A DNA stretch of 64,000 bases, from assembly GCA_947561585.1 (NCBI GenBank), contig CANNZV010000118.1, positions 1 through 64,000 on the forward strand, read 5' to 3'. A program made the translations under genes and the position numbers. Under the pieces are notes generated by a model, which saw nothing but the letters and a program-made list of their open reading frames with translations, searched no databases and was not told the DNA's origin. Source of the DNA: Caprella mutica (taxonomy: Eukaryota > Arthropoda > Malacostraca > Amphipoda > Caprellidae). Below, one piece after another: positions 13,201 to 25,620 of this stretch. The stretch's first letter is position 1; each line of letters starts with the position of its first letter.

Positions 13201-13910
13201 GACAGTTTACACTCATTTCACTCTAGTGACAGTTTACACTCATTTCACTCTAGTGACAGTTTACACTCATTTCACTGTAGTGACAGTTTACACTCATTTC
13301 ACTCTAGTGACAGTTTACACTCATTTCACTCTAGTGACAGTTTACACTCATTTCACTCTAGTGACAGTTTACACTCATTTCACTCTAGTGACAGTTTACA
13401 CTCATTTCACTCTAGTGACAGTTTACACTCATTTCACTCTAGTGACAGTTTACACTCATTTCACTCTAGTGATAGTTTACACTCATTTCACTCTAGTGAC
13501 AGTTTACACTCATTTCACTGTAGTGACAGTTTACACTCATTTCACTGTAGTGACAGTTCACACTCATTTCACTCTAGTGACAGTTCACACTCATTTCACT
13601 CTAGTGACAGTTTACACTCATTTCACTGTAGTGACAGTTTACACTCATTTCACTGTAGTGACAGTTCACACTCATTTCACTCTAGTGACAGTTTGGACTC
13701 ATTTCACTCTAGTGACAGTTTACACTCATTTCACTGTAGTGACAGTTTACACTCATTTCACTGTAGTGACAGTTTACACTCATTTCACTCTAGTGACAGT
13801 TCACACTCATTTCACTCTAGTGACAGTTTACACTCATTTCACTCTAGTGACAGTTTGCACTCATTTCACTCTAGTGACAGTTTACACTCATTTCACTCTA
13901 GTGACAGTTT
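7254..13910. repeat. 27 bp satellite array, block 1 (~246 units)
   Basis: Uninterrupted tandem repeat, period exactly 27 bp; a standard unit is 7,313-7,339, beginning GTGACAGTTTACACTC and ending TTTCACTCTA. The first unit is degenerate (CACACGAGTGAC), as expected at an array edge. Common variants change GTTTAC to GTTCAC and CTCTAG to CTGTAG, with rare CTCCAG, CTTGTG and CTCGTG. Rare marker variants reveal higher-order copies: GTTTGG at 8,561, 12,665 and 13,691, and TGATAGT around 8,341, 12,445 and 13,471, giving offsets of 152 and 38 units. Two plus-strand frames stay open throughout only because 27 is divisible by three; the third has TGA and TAG in each unit. The block ends abruptly in mid-unit at the 13 kb insertion. 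Confidence 0.98.
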
Positions 13911-13984
13911 CCCAGGCAGCAAAACAACGTCGGTACGACATTGTATTAGCATTGTAACATTGTATCAAGGTCGTCTTGTTGTTT

Positions 13985-16075
13985 CACAATGTTGTGCGAA
14001 CATCGATACAACGTTGTGAATTTAGTCAATCACATATTAACGTTGGCACAACATCGGACGAACATCGAATAACAATGTGAATAAAGTAGATCATTCAGCA
14101 ATGTTCGTACAACATCGGATGGACATCAAATAACAATCTGAAATTAGTAGGTCATTCAACAATGTTCGTACAACATCGGATGGACATCGAATAACTATCT
14201 GAAATTAGTAGGTCTTTCAACAATGTTCGTAAAACATCGGATGGACATCGAATAACATTCTGAAATTAGTAGGTCATTCAACAATGTTCGTACAACATCG
14301 GATGGACATCGAATAACTATCTGAAATTAGTAGGTCTTTCAACAATGTTCGTACAACATCGGATGGACATCGAATAACAATCTGAAATTAGTAGATCATT
14401 CAGCAATGTTCGTACAACATCGGATGGACATCAAATAACTATCTGAAATTAGTAGGTCATTACACAATGTTCGTACAACATCGGATGGACATCAAATAAC
14501 TATCTGAAATTAGTAGGTCATTACACAATGTTCGTACAACATCGGATGGACATCGAATAACATTCTGAAATTAGTAGGTCATTCATTAATGTTCGTACAA
14601 CATCGGACCAACATCGAATAATAATGTGAAATTAGTAGGTCATTACACAATGTTCGTACAATATCGGACCAACATCGAATAATAATGTGAATTAAGTAGG
14701 TCATTCAACAATGTTCGTACAACATCGGATGGACATCGAATAACTATCTGAAATTAGTAGATCATTCAGCAATGTTCGTACAACATCGGATGGACATCAA
14801 ATAACAATCTGAAATTAGTAGGTCATTCAACAATGTTCGTACAACATCGGATGGACATCGAATAACTATCTGAAATTAGTAGATCATTCAGCAATGTTCG
14901 TACAACATCGGATGGACATCAAATAACAATCTGAAATTAGTAGATCATTCAGCAATGTTCGTACAACATCGGATGGACATCAAATAACTATCTGAAATTA
15001 GTAGGTCATTACACAATGTTCGTACAACATCGGATGGACATCAAATAACTATCTGAAATTAGTAGGTCATTACACAATGTTCGTACAACATCGGATGGAC
15101 ATCGAATAACATTCTGAAATTAGTAGGTCATTCATTAATGTTCGTACAACATCGGACCAACATCGAATAATAATGTGAAATTAGTAGGTCATTACACAAT
15201 GTTCGTACAATATCGGACCAACATCGAATAATAATGTGAATTAAGTAGGTCATTCAACAATGTTCGTACAACATCGGATGGACATCGAATAACTATCTGA
15301 AATTAGTAGATCATTCAGCAATGTTCGTACAACATCGGATGGACATCAAATAACAATCTGAAATTAGTAGGTCATTCAACAATGTTTGTACAACATCGGA
15401 TGGACATCGAATAACATTCTGAAATTAGTAGGTCATTCATTAATGTTCGTACAACATCGGACCAACATCGAATAATAATGTGAAATTAGTAGGTCATTAC
15501 ACAATGTTCGTACAATATCGGACCAACATCGAATAATAATGTGAATTAAGTAGGTCATTCAACAATGTTCGTACAACATCGGATGGACATCGAATAAGTA
15601 TCTGAAATTAGTAGATCATTCAGCAATGTTCGTACAATATCGGATGGACATCAAATAACAATCTGAAATTAGTAGGTCATTCAACAATGTTCGTACAACA
15701 TCGGATGGACATCGAATAACTATCTGAAATTAGTAGATCATTCAGCAATGTTCGTACAACATCGGATGGACATCAAATAACAATCTGAAATTAGTAGGTC
15801 ATTCAACAACGTTCGTACAACATCAGACAAACATCGAATAACAATTTGAAATTAATAGGTCATTCAACAACGTTGGAACAACATCGGAAAGCATCGAATA
15901 ACAGTGAATTAGGTAGGTCATTCACCAATGTTGGTACAACATCGTACGAACATAGATTAATATTTTGAATTTAGTAGGTCATCCATCAATGTTGGTACAA
16001 TATCGGACGAACCTCTATAACTAATGTGAATTATATTGTTCATTCACCAATTCTATGACACAGCGGATGAACATT
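13985..16075. repeat. 61 bp tandem array (~34 copies), left subterminal
   Basis: Period 61 bp, measured from ATGTTCGTA at 14,101, 14,162, 14,223 and 14,284. Units carry AATGTTCGTACAACATCGG, then GGACATCGAATAAC, then GAAATTAGTAGGTCATT. Both edges are degenerate. Blocks of units are themselves duplicated: the rare ATTCATTAAT variant recurs at 14,581, 15,130 and 15,435, which is 9 and 5 units apart. It sits just inside the left terminus of the 13 kb element and shares its CAACG/ACATCG vocabulary, so it probably grew from subterminal repeats. No open frame of note. Confidence 0.93.
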
Positions 16076-16780
16076 GCCTGTTTTATCCCCTTATTTAATA
16101 AAGAGCAATATGTGAAGATTAATATATAATTTTTTTTTGTTTGTAACTTCTTTAGAAATAATAATCAATGTTCATTTAGATGAAATTCGTAAAGTGGCTA
16201 CGAGATTTTGTACATAAATGTTTTTTTTTTTAAATAAAGAAGATAAGTAAAGTGTATACGCTTCAACTATAAATATAATTGCCATTGAACAATATTATCT
16301 ATTTGTGAGAAACTGTAGTGTGAGATTTTGAGCACTTAATAAATGCCGTCATTTATGACGGGCACCGGTACACTAGTAATGTAAATCCCACCTATATAAT
16401 AAAACCCCAGAAACATTTATTTACTTATTTACTTATTTGCTTATTTATTTATTTATATATTTTTTTTTTGTCCGTAATTTCTCCTATCTAAAAACATTAA
16501 CTAACAATTAAATTTCTTTATGGCAAGCTGTATCATGAATACAGACTGCTAAAATAATAATAATGCAGAGCAATTTTTTCTTCATTTTGGAGTTTATAGA
16601 AAAATATAAATATTTTGAAAATTATTAATAATAATGTAATCATGATACGCACGGGATTAAATTTAATTATTTAATTCTTATGTTTTTATTTCAATGAGAG
16701 AGTACACTTTTAACGGGTTAAGAGCCAAAATTGAAACTTTGAAACACGTTATTTTTAACGGGAAAATACACTAGTAACAT
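16076..16780. other. AT-rich spacer with ATTT/TTTA simple repeats
   Basis: Contains a short (TTTA)n tract near 16,420-16,460 and poly-T runs. No gene supported. Confidence 0.5.
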
Positions 16781-19250
16781 CCCAGCAAACATGAATGTAT
16801 CTATTCGATGTCTATACGACTCTGTGAAACCTCTCTTCCGACATCGAATACCAGTAACAAATTAGACATGGTGACATCAAGTAGACATCAAACCGATATC
16901 CGTTTGCACCGCTAAACCGTATCACATCAAGTATATTTGGCATCGAAGCGATACCGTTATACAGCGTTGAATAGAAAGATAAATTACGACATCCAACATA
17001 CATAGGGATTCTCCATCGAACAGACGCCTAATTATATATCTAATATGCTTCGAAACGATATCCACTTGCATCCAATAAATAAATTAATTAAAATTGAAAA
17101 CCTTCACTTCAATGATATAACGTACTGTACGTTTAGATGCATATCAATTTGATTAATTTTACATAATGTTATATATAAATTAAATGGGAAGAAATGAAGT
17201 GACGTGTCCGGGTATCGTTCGTGGGTCCAACCATTGTCGTGCCTGTAGCTCTGTCACTTTGCCACCGTGAATGCATTTGACTAAAAAATTTTTGATATTA
17301 AACTACCCGGAGATACTTGAAGATATTTTAAAGTGAATAGAACAATATATACAAGCACCGCTTTTATAACCAAAATCACAACTTATTCTTATTACAAATA
17401 GTAATGAGTTGGTCATATTTTTATAAAATTGTAACTCCTTGAAAATTTGGTTCTCTATGAGTTCAAATTAAAGAAAATGTTTAGAGGCCACGACTTAGAA
17501 TAAAGATGAAAGCTCTGTGATGAAAGTTCAAAGTAATGAATGCATTAATTAAAATTTGACCATAGATTAACTCTCACTCAGTAAATATAGGTCATAATAG
17601 TTGAGTAATTAGTCTGATATTTTGACTTATATAATTGTGTTTCATTGAACAATCAGGAATTTTGTGCTCTGTGAAATATTTTTAGCAATAGGGTATATGT
17701 TCCAAGTTATTAATAGGGTCTATATTTTTTTGAACACGTGATAAAGGAAAATATAATCATTATTATTAAACCACTATTTAATTAGTAACATAATAGCTGA
17801 AGGTATGATACCATTTGAAATAAAAGTTAAATAATAGGTAGTTATTATATATAGATTTATTGAGTCCGATTATCACTTTAAGTTTGATGATCTATAATGT
17901 GAATCACTGAATTTTAATAGTCTCATTTGCAGCTTTTGGCACTAGGTGAAAGCTCAAGTTATCGGATATGGGGTTCCGCATTTTACGTAGAAAAATTATT
18001 TATGTATTAATTTCTATTTCTAAACTTGTATTTTACGTACTGGTATCATGGATACCAATTTAGGTAAGAATTTAATAATGATAATTATTATATTTATTTC
18101 TTACATATTCGAAAATGTGGAACCGTCCGATAACAGAGAATTTACTCTAAAATGGAACATGTTAAATAGCCCACCAACTTTTAATTATTGACGTTAAGTA
18201 GAGGTTTAACCAGAGGCCATGTCGCTGACGTCAAAAGGAAATGAAATACAAGGGACTGGAAGAAGCAGTCAGAAAAGAAAGTGGCTAGATGGACAAAGTC
18301 ACGAAGCTCATGGATGCTGAAAAGCTACTCCGTGATTGCTGTCACTTACCTAGTAATGTGGCTGCACTCAAGGAAGGAAGAGGGAAATGAAGAGGAGAGG
18401 TGATAGTAAATGAAATCTACGAGCCTACCTAACACAAAATCTAAGACCTCGTACGTAATTGTAGAGCGCTAACCTCTTAAACTGCATGGAGAGTTAAAAA
18501 CACTATATACATGGTAAATATAAAATAGACAATACATAATCCAAACTACAACAGTTTGGACGCCACCCCCTTCTCTTCTATTCACCAATGACAGCTTCAG
18601 GAGCCCCTCCGGGCTTATTTACAATAAGCAGTTTAGATAGATTCATCACATTAAATGCAGCCATCGAAAAATCACTTGATTGGTTATCCATTTCGTTTTC
18701 ACAGTACTGGAGGAACATTGTTCAACAACCGATGTTCCAATATCGCTTACTTTTCGTTGATCCAGTTCACAATCGCACCAGCGTGCCAATGCTCAATCGT
18801 AAACTTACAACTGCCGTAGTCCCCTATAAGTGTATTAATTATTGGGAATAGTTTAAAGGGAGCACTACATATGTTATATAGAAAGCTACAATCCAATTGA
18901 ATAGAAATTATTCTTACATTTCTATACGTATTATAAAACAGGAAGATAAGAAAATGAATTTCCAAATTTGAAACGATTTTTTAAAACTACGTATAAGTTT
19001 TCGCACTTCTGGTCGAAGTATAAATTCATATATCGTTTGGAAACAGACATCATGCTGACGTCAAGATGATGCTGTTAAAACCATGAATAGGTTTTCGTGT
19101 TTCTACTCGGAGTGTAAATTCAGATATCATTTAGAAACAGACATTCTGATATCTACTATGAGTCGAAATGGTTGCTAAGTCGATACCCACCGTTAGCGCT
19201 ACGAATTCGACAGCAAACGGCATCGAATCGACATTCATATGTTTGTTGGG
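16781..19250. mobile_element. nested 2.47 kb TIR element, CCCAGCAAAC ends
   Basis: The left end is CCCAGCAAACATGAATGT. The reverse complement of the right end is CCCAACAAACATATGAATGT, followed in both by ATTCGATG. AT lies directly outside both ends, consistent with a 2 bp target duplication like the TT of the host element. Short ATCGA/GACATC motifs recur inside both ends. The 87-codon frame at 18,588-18,851 has no recognisable domain, so the element appears non-autonomous. It contains the minus-strand SINE at 17,150-17,272. It shares terminal style (CCCA...TGGG, 2 bp duplication) with the 13 kb element and is likely of the same superfamily. Confidence 0.72.
17150..17272 (-). mobile_element. 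tRNA-derived SINE, diverged minus-strand copy
   Basis: Read on the minus strand, this stretch has TGGCAAAGTGACAGAGC (A-box side), CGAACGATACCCGG (B-box side), then a GTCACTTCATTTCTTCCCA junction and an AT-rich tail with ATATATAACATTATGT. The plus-strand SINE at 91-215 has the matching blocks TTCGAGACCCGG, CACTCCATTTCTTTCCA and TATATAACAATATGT. The correspondence runs through head and tail in the same order, so I treat them as one family. Confidence 0.5.
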
Positions 19251-19394
19251 ATATAATATATCATTTAATAACGTTAGTAGAAGATCTGACAGGCATTAGT
19301 AAGCAAGGAGAATTTACTTGATTTTATTATGTAATTTTACAACAGCATTTTAACATACGGTACTTTATAGTGATGCGATTCTAGTAGTCTGATA

Positions 19395-19833
19395 GTACAT
19401 TATCACATGGTCTCTTTTCTCTTATAGTACATCATCACAGTGACTCTTTTCTCTGATAGTACACCATCGCAGTGACTCTTTTCTCTGATTGTACATCATC
19501 ACAGTGACTCTTTTCTCTGATAGTACACCATCACAGTGACTCTTTTCTCTGATAGTACACCATCACAGTGACTCTTTTCTCTGATAGTACACCATCACAG
19601 TGACTCTTTTCTCTGATAGTACATTATCACAGTGACTCTTTTCTCTGATAGTACATCATCACAGTGACTCTTTTCTCTGATAGTACATCATCACAGTGAC
19701 TCTTTTCTCTGATAGTACATCATCACAGTGACTCTTTTCTCTGATAGTACATCATCAAAGTGACTCTTTTCTCTGATAGTACATCATCACAGTGACTCTT
19801 TTCTCTGATAGTACATCATCACAGTGACTCTTG
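19395..19833. repeat. 32 bp minisatellite (~13 copies)
   Basis: Unit TGATAGTACATCATCACAGT followed by GACTCTTTTCTC, repeated about 13 times. A few substitutions (CACCATCGC, ATTATC, CAAAG) occur, and both edge units are degenerate. It lies between the nested element and the possible exon at 20,386 and has no coding potential of note. Confidence 0.95.
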
Positions 19834-20385
19834 AAATATAATAGCTGAAACTAAATTATCAGATAGGTAATATTTAAAAATAATAGTTAATAAATAACAA
19901 CTAGATAATTAACGTATACATCTTTTTTTATTTCTTTAGGTACCTGTTTTGTTATACAATTATTCAAAAAGGGATATTGCGTCATTTCTTTGTTTAAAAA
20001 CAATGAAGCTGCAACACTGCTAACCTATCCGAATTCCTGCAATTTACAGTCAGTGTTAGTTTTCGGAAAAAATAGGGTGAAACATGACAGAATAAATAAC
20101 AATTATAAATCCAAATGAATATAAACTATATTTATTTTTAATATACGTAGATATTATTCTTTTGTTTTCTCTCTGTCATTAGAAAATTATTATTCAACTG
20201 TAGATTGCGACATTTCTTATGCTATAAACAGTGGAATGGCAACACCGCTTTATAACCGTTTTCCCGCTTTTCGAAATAGCGTTCAGTTTTCAGCCGAGAT
20301 CAATGTGAATCATTTCGATCTGTGTTACTTCATCTGCTACAAAACTTCTTGTGTTAAAACCTAGAAAAATATTTTAAAAGCAATT

Positions 20386-20513
20386 ATGTCTCTTAGGAAC
20401 TATTATAAAATAAAAAAATCTTGTAGTGACTTTGCAAGTGAACTTTTAAGTGAAAATGCTCTTCCTCTCTTCTCGGTCTGTCCTCGGACTCCCAAGACAA
20501 TAGGTAACCCTGT
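20386..20513 (+). CDS. possible first coding exon of a lost element gene
   Basis: An ATG frame begins MSLRNYYKIKKSCSDFASEL and continues for about 42 residues to a plausible donor, TAG|GTAACC at 20,513/20,514. Unspliced, the frame runs only to 20,577. About 100 bp upstream lies an initiator-like TTCAGTTTTCAGCC within a locally GC-richer patch (20,250-20,340), the arrangement expected of a promoter and 5' UTR. I do not recognise the peptide. No downstream exon was found; the next several kb are repeats. It may be the surviving 5' end of a transposase or other gene captured by the 13 kb element, or a chance frame. Confidence 0.22.
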
Positions 20514-20639
20514 CATTGAACAAAGTGAGAATATTATGAAAACAACACTGAAAATAATGTTGATGTGCACTCATTGAATGAACACCTTTCAGAGAGGTGT
20601 TCCACAAATTTTTCAGATCAACCAGATAAATAAGCAGTC

Positions 20640-23260
20640 ATGATACGGTGATACATACCATCATCATCATACCTGTAACCTATTCAGTGTACTAGTTAAA
20701 TGTGTTTATGTGTCTTGCTCCAGTTTGTATTTGGTGCACTGAACTACTCTGATTTTTTCAAAAATCTGATAGGTAGTAAATAGGTAGGTAGCTGCCAACA
20801 TTTTTCATCAATTTGTCTAGGTACCTAGTCCTTCAACATTTTTCCAGTTTCTCCTCCAAAAATTAATGGTAATACCTAGGTATATGAATTACCTAATATC
20901 TACCTAGCTAAATATCCTCCATCATTGCAGGAATTTTTTTATTAGAGAAATTGAAGCTATCTCTCGAGATATCTTTGAAATTTACCACCAAATACAATCT
21001 GGGTCTTGCTTCCATACTCTTATAAATTCATAATTTTTCCATTACTCAGTCTGTATTTGGCAATCTGAACTCTGAATTAAATTTGATAGGCTAACTTAGA
21101 TGAAAACTCGGTCTGTATTTGGGCTTGGCCCAGACTCCCAGTCTGTATTTCGTGGTAAATTCCACCGAAAAATAGGTGCTTTCTGTAAAAAGTCAGTGGA
21201 ATTTTTTGCACCAAATACAGACCGGGACTTGGCGATGAACTCTACTAATTATTCCTAGAATTTAGGTCAGAATATATTTTTTCAGAATTTTTCCCCTCTG
21301 TGTCTGATAATAATATTCTAGCCAAGGTCCCAGACCCAAGGTGGTGGATTTTTAGCTATACCTATTTATTCCCCAGTCTGTATTTCGGTGGAATTTTTTC
21401 CCCTTTAAAAATAATATTGTGACAAAGTCTTTTGATTTTTAGCTATTTATTCCTATGTTACCATTAATTTTTGATGGATAAATTGTGAAAATGTTGGTGG
21501 ATCAGCCAAATTACTGGAAATTTATGGTGGATTTTTTCAGCTTTTTTGAAAAAGTCAGTGGGATTTTGTGCACCAAATACAAATTAGTTTATTCCTATGA
21601 TATAATGATACCATTAATTGTTGGTGGATTAATAAAGAAAATGTTGGTTGATCCCGAATCTTGATCTGTATTTGGTTCACAAAGTCTCACTGAGACACTG
21701 ACTTTTAAAAAAACTGAAAAAATCCAACATAAATTTCCAGTAGCTAATTGACTAATTCAGCTGATCCACCAAGATTTTCTCAATCTATCCACCGTAATGA
21801 ATGGTACCTAACATTCTAACATAGGAATAAATAGTTATTAGGGTGGGTAAGTTCCGTGTTATCGCACGATTCCATATTTTCAAACACGTAAAAATCTTTA
21901 TATAATAATCATTATTCAACTTTTATTTCAATTGGTATCCATGATACCAATTAGAATAGAAGTTAAATAATAATTATAGAGATCTACCAACTTTCCAAGT
22001 AGCTAATAAAATAAAGCATGTCCAAACTCGCCATTTTAATGGCGATTTTGTGACAGTTATTTTGAGCCCTTCAATTGCAAATGGCGAGTTTTATCTATTT
22101 TTCTCCTATGCTACAATACATGTTTTAAAGCATGGACAAAGTCGCCACTTGGCACTTGCCAGTATATTGGCAACTTTTGAGGGTTTAAATGAGTTGAAAA
22201 ACATGTAAATAACGATTAAATCACTCCCAAAACAGTCTCAAGAGATGCACATGCATCAGACTAAGAGCATAAACTGCACAATGATGTTTCCAAGTGTAAA
22301 ATCTTTAGTAGAGAGTCAAATTTCTCCTTTAAATTATCTTAAAGGTGGCGACCTTGTTCCATTTTCTCACTAATCTTGTGACTTTCCTGCCACACCTTGA
22401 AACATGGACTACAATGTTATTTTGGAGAGAATTTATGAAAAATTTATCATTTTGGAGAAAATTTGTTGAATTTTGGAGAGAGCTGGAGAGACAAATGGCG
22501 AGTTTATGAGAGATGCTATTTTACTTGGCCGGGCGACTTTGCCAGAATATTATTTTCAAAGGGGCTAAATTCTAGTGACGATGACCCCAGTCTGCAGAAT
22601 ATGGGATGTTTTTAACATTTTCTATGCGAACAATTCCTATATTTACATGTATTTTACATTTCTACTGAGAAAAAGTCTAAATATTATAATATAGAGGATT
22701 TCTTGGAGAACAGTTTACCAGTTCCTGCAGTCGCCAGTCTGGAATTCTACTGACATATCGATGAAATTTACCATAAAATATAGACTGGATTTAGGTTAGA
22801 TCAGCCAAATTAAAATTATTGCAAATTCTTAGTGAATTTTTTAACCTTTTTAAAAAAAGTCAGTGGGATTTTGTGCACCAAATACACCAAATTGTATTTG
22901 ATGATAAATTCCAATGATATGACGACAGATATTCAATTTCTCTAATAAAAAAATTCCTGCAATATCGAAGGATATTTAACTATTAATTCCTATATTAAAG
23001 TATATTATCATTAATTTTTGAAGGGGAAACTGGAAAAATGTTGGAGGACTAGACCAGTCACCAATTGATGAAAAATGTTGGCAGCTATTTCTCAGATTTT
23101 TGAAAAAGTCAGAGGAGTTCTGTGCACCAAATACAGACTGGATTTTTGAATACTGAAGCCAGTGTGCATTTGAATGATTTGATGATCATTTCAACTGATA
23201 TTTAGGAAGATTGAAGTAAACTTCAGAAATATTCTATTTTGATCATTCATATATTTACAG
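20640..23260. repeat. zone of dispersed CCAGTCTGTATTTGG motifs on both strands
   Basis: A core CAGTCTGTATTTGG, or its complement CCAAATACAGACTG, recurs at irregular spacing in both orientations: for example near 20,722, 20,990, 21,048, 21,111, 21,138, 21,208, 21,374, 21,572, 21,665, 22,877 and 23,125. It is often preceded by GTCAGTGGGATTTTGTGCA on the same strand. The intervening DNA is AT-rich and unique-looking, with patches such as ATTGGTATCCATGATACCAATT near 21,930. No open frame of note. This is not a tandem array; it resembles internal repeats of a long non-autonomous element. Confidence 0.6.
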
Positions 23261-23279
23261 ATTAATTTGGTGTTTTCCT

Positions 23280-24590
23280 TTATATATTTACTTTCAGTCC
23301 ATTCTTTTATTGCAGTCAATTATCTTTTAACAAGTAACCAAGTTTGTTCTTTTTTTGCAACATTGTAATTTGACTTTGTTACTTAATTTACTCTCAGTCT
23401 GTTCTTTTTGCAACATTGTAAGTTATTTAATTTACTATCAGTCCATTCTTTTTGCAACATTGGAAGTTACTTAATTTACTCTCAGTCTGTTCTTTTTGCA
23501 ACATTGTAAGTTATTTAATTTACTATCAGTCCATTCTTTTTGCAACATTGGAAGTTACTTAATTTACTATCAGTCTGTTCTTTTTGCAACATTGTAAGTT
23601 ATTTAATTTACTATCAGTCCATTCTTTTTTGCATCATTGGAAGTTAATTAATTAACTGTATTATACTTTTAAAAAGTATCTGGTATCAACTTGGTATTGG
23701 TATCGGTTGCCAGAATTTTAAAGTAACTGTAATTGGTAATGGTATCGGTTACTAATATGATATCGGTGCATATCTACTTATTTACTATCAGTCCATTCTT
23801 TTTTGCAACATTGGAAGTTAATTAATTAACTGTATTATACTTTTAAAAAGTAACTGGTATCAGACTTGGTATTGGTGTCGGTTACCAGAATTCTAAAGTG
23901 ACTGTAGCTACTTGGTACTGGTATCGGTTACTAATATGGTATTGGTGCATCTCTACTTAATTTACGATTAGTCTGTTCTTTTTTGCAACATTGGAAGTTG
24001 TTTAATTTACTATCAGTCCATTCTTTTTTGCATCATTGGAAGTTAATTAATTAACTGTATTATACTTTTAAAAAAGTATCTGGTATCAACTTGGTATTGG
24101 TATCGGTTGCCAGAATTTTAAAGTAACTGTAATTGGTAATGGTATCGGTTACTAATATGGAATAGATGAATATCTACTTAATTTACAATCAGTACGTTCT
24201 TTTTGCGACATTGTAACTGTATTATACTTTTAAAAAGTATCTAGTATTGGACTTGGTATTGGTATCGGTTATCAGAATTTTAAAGTAACTGTAATTGGCA
24301 CTGGTATCGGTTACTAATATGATATCGGTGCATATCTACTTATTTACTATCAGTCCATTCTTTTTTGCAACATTGTAAGTTAATTAATTAACTGTATTAT
24401 ACTTTTAAAAAGTAACTGGTATCAGACTTGGTATTGGTGTCGGTTACCAGAATTCTAAAGTGACTGTAGCTACTTGGTACTGGTATCGGTTACTAATATG
24501 GTATTGGTGCATCTCTACTTAATTTACGATTAGTCTGTTCTTTTTTGCAACATTGGAAGTTATTTAATTAACTATCGGTCTGTTTTTTTT
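23280..24590. repeat. compound tandem repeat with nested period
   Basis: First come ~60 bp units carrying CAGTCCATTCTTTTTGCAAC or CAGTCTGTTCTTTTTGCAAC, alternating between 23,280 and 23,640. Then come larger units of about 170-230 bp that begin AGTTAATTAATTAACTGTAT (23,642, 23,816, 24,041 and again near 24,380) and contain GGTATCGGTTACTAATATG and ACTTGGTATTGGTATCGG. The larger units embed the smaller one. Spacing varies because pieces are missing in some copies. No coding frame. Confidence 0.8.
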
Positions 24591-25615
24591 TCACATACAA
24601 ATATCTTTCAATCAGTTAGATTATCAAAGAAATTGTCTGATTTTTATGCCTAGCTATTGCTTATTGGTGAACTTATGATTAATTTATTAATTCAAGTAGC
24701 TATCATTATATAATATTAGTCATTAATATAATTGTATTTTTATGTATATAAATGTATGAAATCAAAATTTTGTTTATATGCTGTTCAGGGTTTATCAAGG
24801 TAGGTTTCCTCCAAAGTGGGAAACTGAAAACCATTTGGGGGAATCCTAAATTAGCTATTCTTATTACTTATCCAAGGACTTTATGATGTCTGTATCCTCC
24901 TTTGATTTATAATTAATAATTACTTTACCAATCAACATAGCTAAAATTCCACTTGACTTAGCTAGAATATTACTCTTAAAGGGAAAAAATTCCATTTACA
25001 AGTCACAGTTGGTGGAATTTACCATGAATTATAGTCTGGGCTATGTCTAATCTAAACGACTGAATGCGTTTTGCAATGTCTGTTAACGTTTCTTGTAATT
25101 ATTCAATTTACTTATACAGATGAAATACATTTTGTTTTTATTAAATACTTCTATTCATTTGAATAGTGATAACAGTTTAAATTATTTTGCATGTGTAAGG
25201 TGTTGGTGGAAATGCTCCTTGTACTACTTAATTTCTATTTTAATCCTTAATGAAGATCTAAATGTTAATTATCCTTTTTATTTCAGTTATGATCCTTGAT
25301 GTCTGTATTCTCAACACCCATCAGCATGGCTGCTCCACCCCACTCAACAGCAAATAGAATGGCGAATGTAGCTACATCTTATCGACACCTTGATATGACA
25401 TCGATAGTCCTACTGCAGGAGAGATAAATGTAAGATGATGCACATTCAATGATTAACAGCCTTGGTGCTCATGATGTAACCTATTGAGATCCATGGTACC
25501 TTGTCTGTTGTTATTTGTGTACATCTCTTAACTGAACTACTAGCAGTTTCTTCATGAAATCACACATCTCTTGATATATTTCACTTGATAAGTGTAAGTA
25601 TTGCAACAAGCATTA
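24591..25615. other. AT-rich spacer, no supported gene
   Basis: No frame above 60 codons and no tandem structure. A TTTATTTCAG acceptor-like site near 25,280 was noted, but no exon follows it that I can support. Confidence 0.4.
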
Positions 25616-25620
25616 CATGC

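Noticed and set aside
7237..14019. 2,260-codon and 2,232-codon open frames in satellite block 1
   Set aside because: Both frames follow from a 27 bp period without stops in two of three phases. The residue changes show no constraint, and the frames end by chance in the inserted element.
18588..18851. 87-codon frame MTASGAPPGLFTIS... in the nested element
   Set aside because: No recognisable domain, no supporting splice sites, and the opposite strand is also open over part of it.
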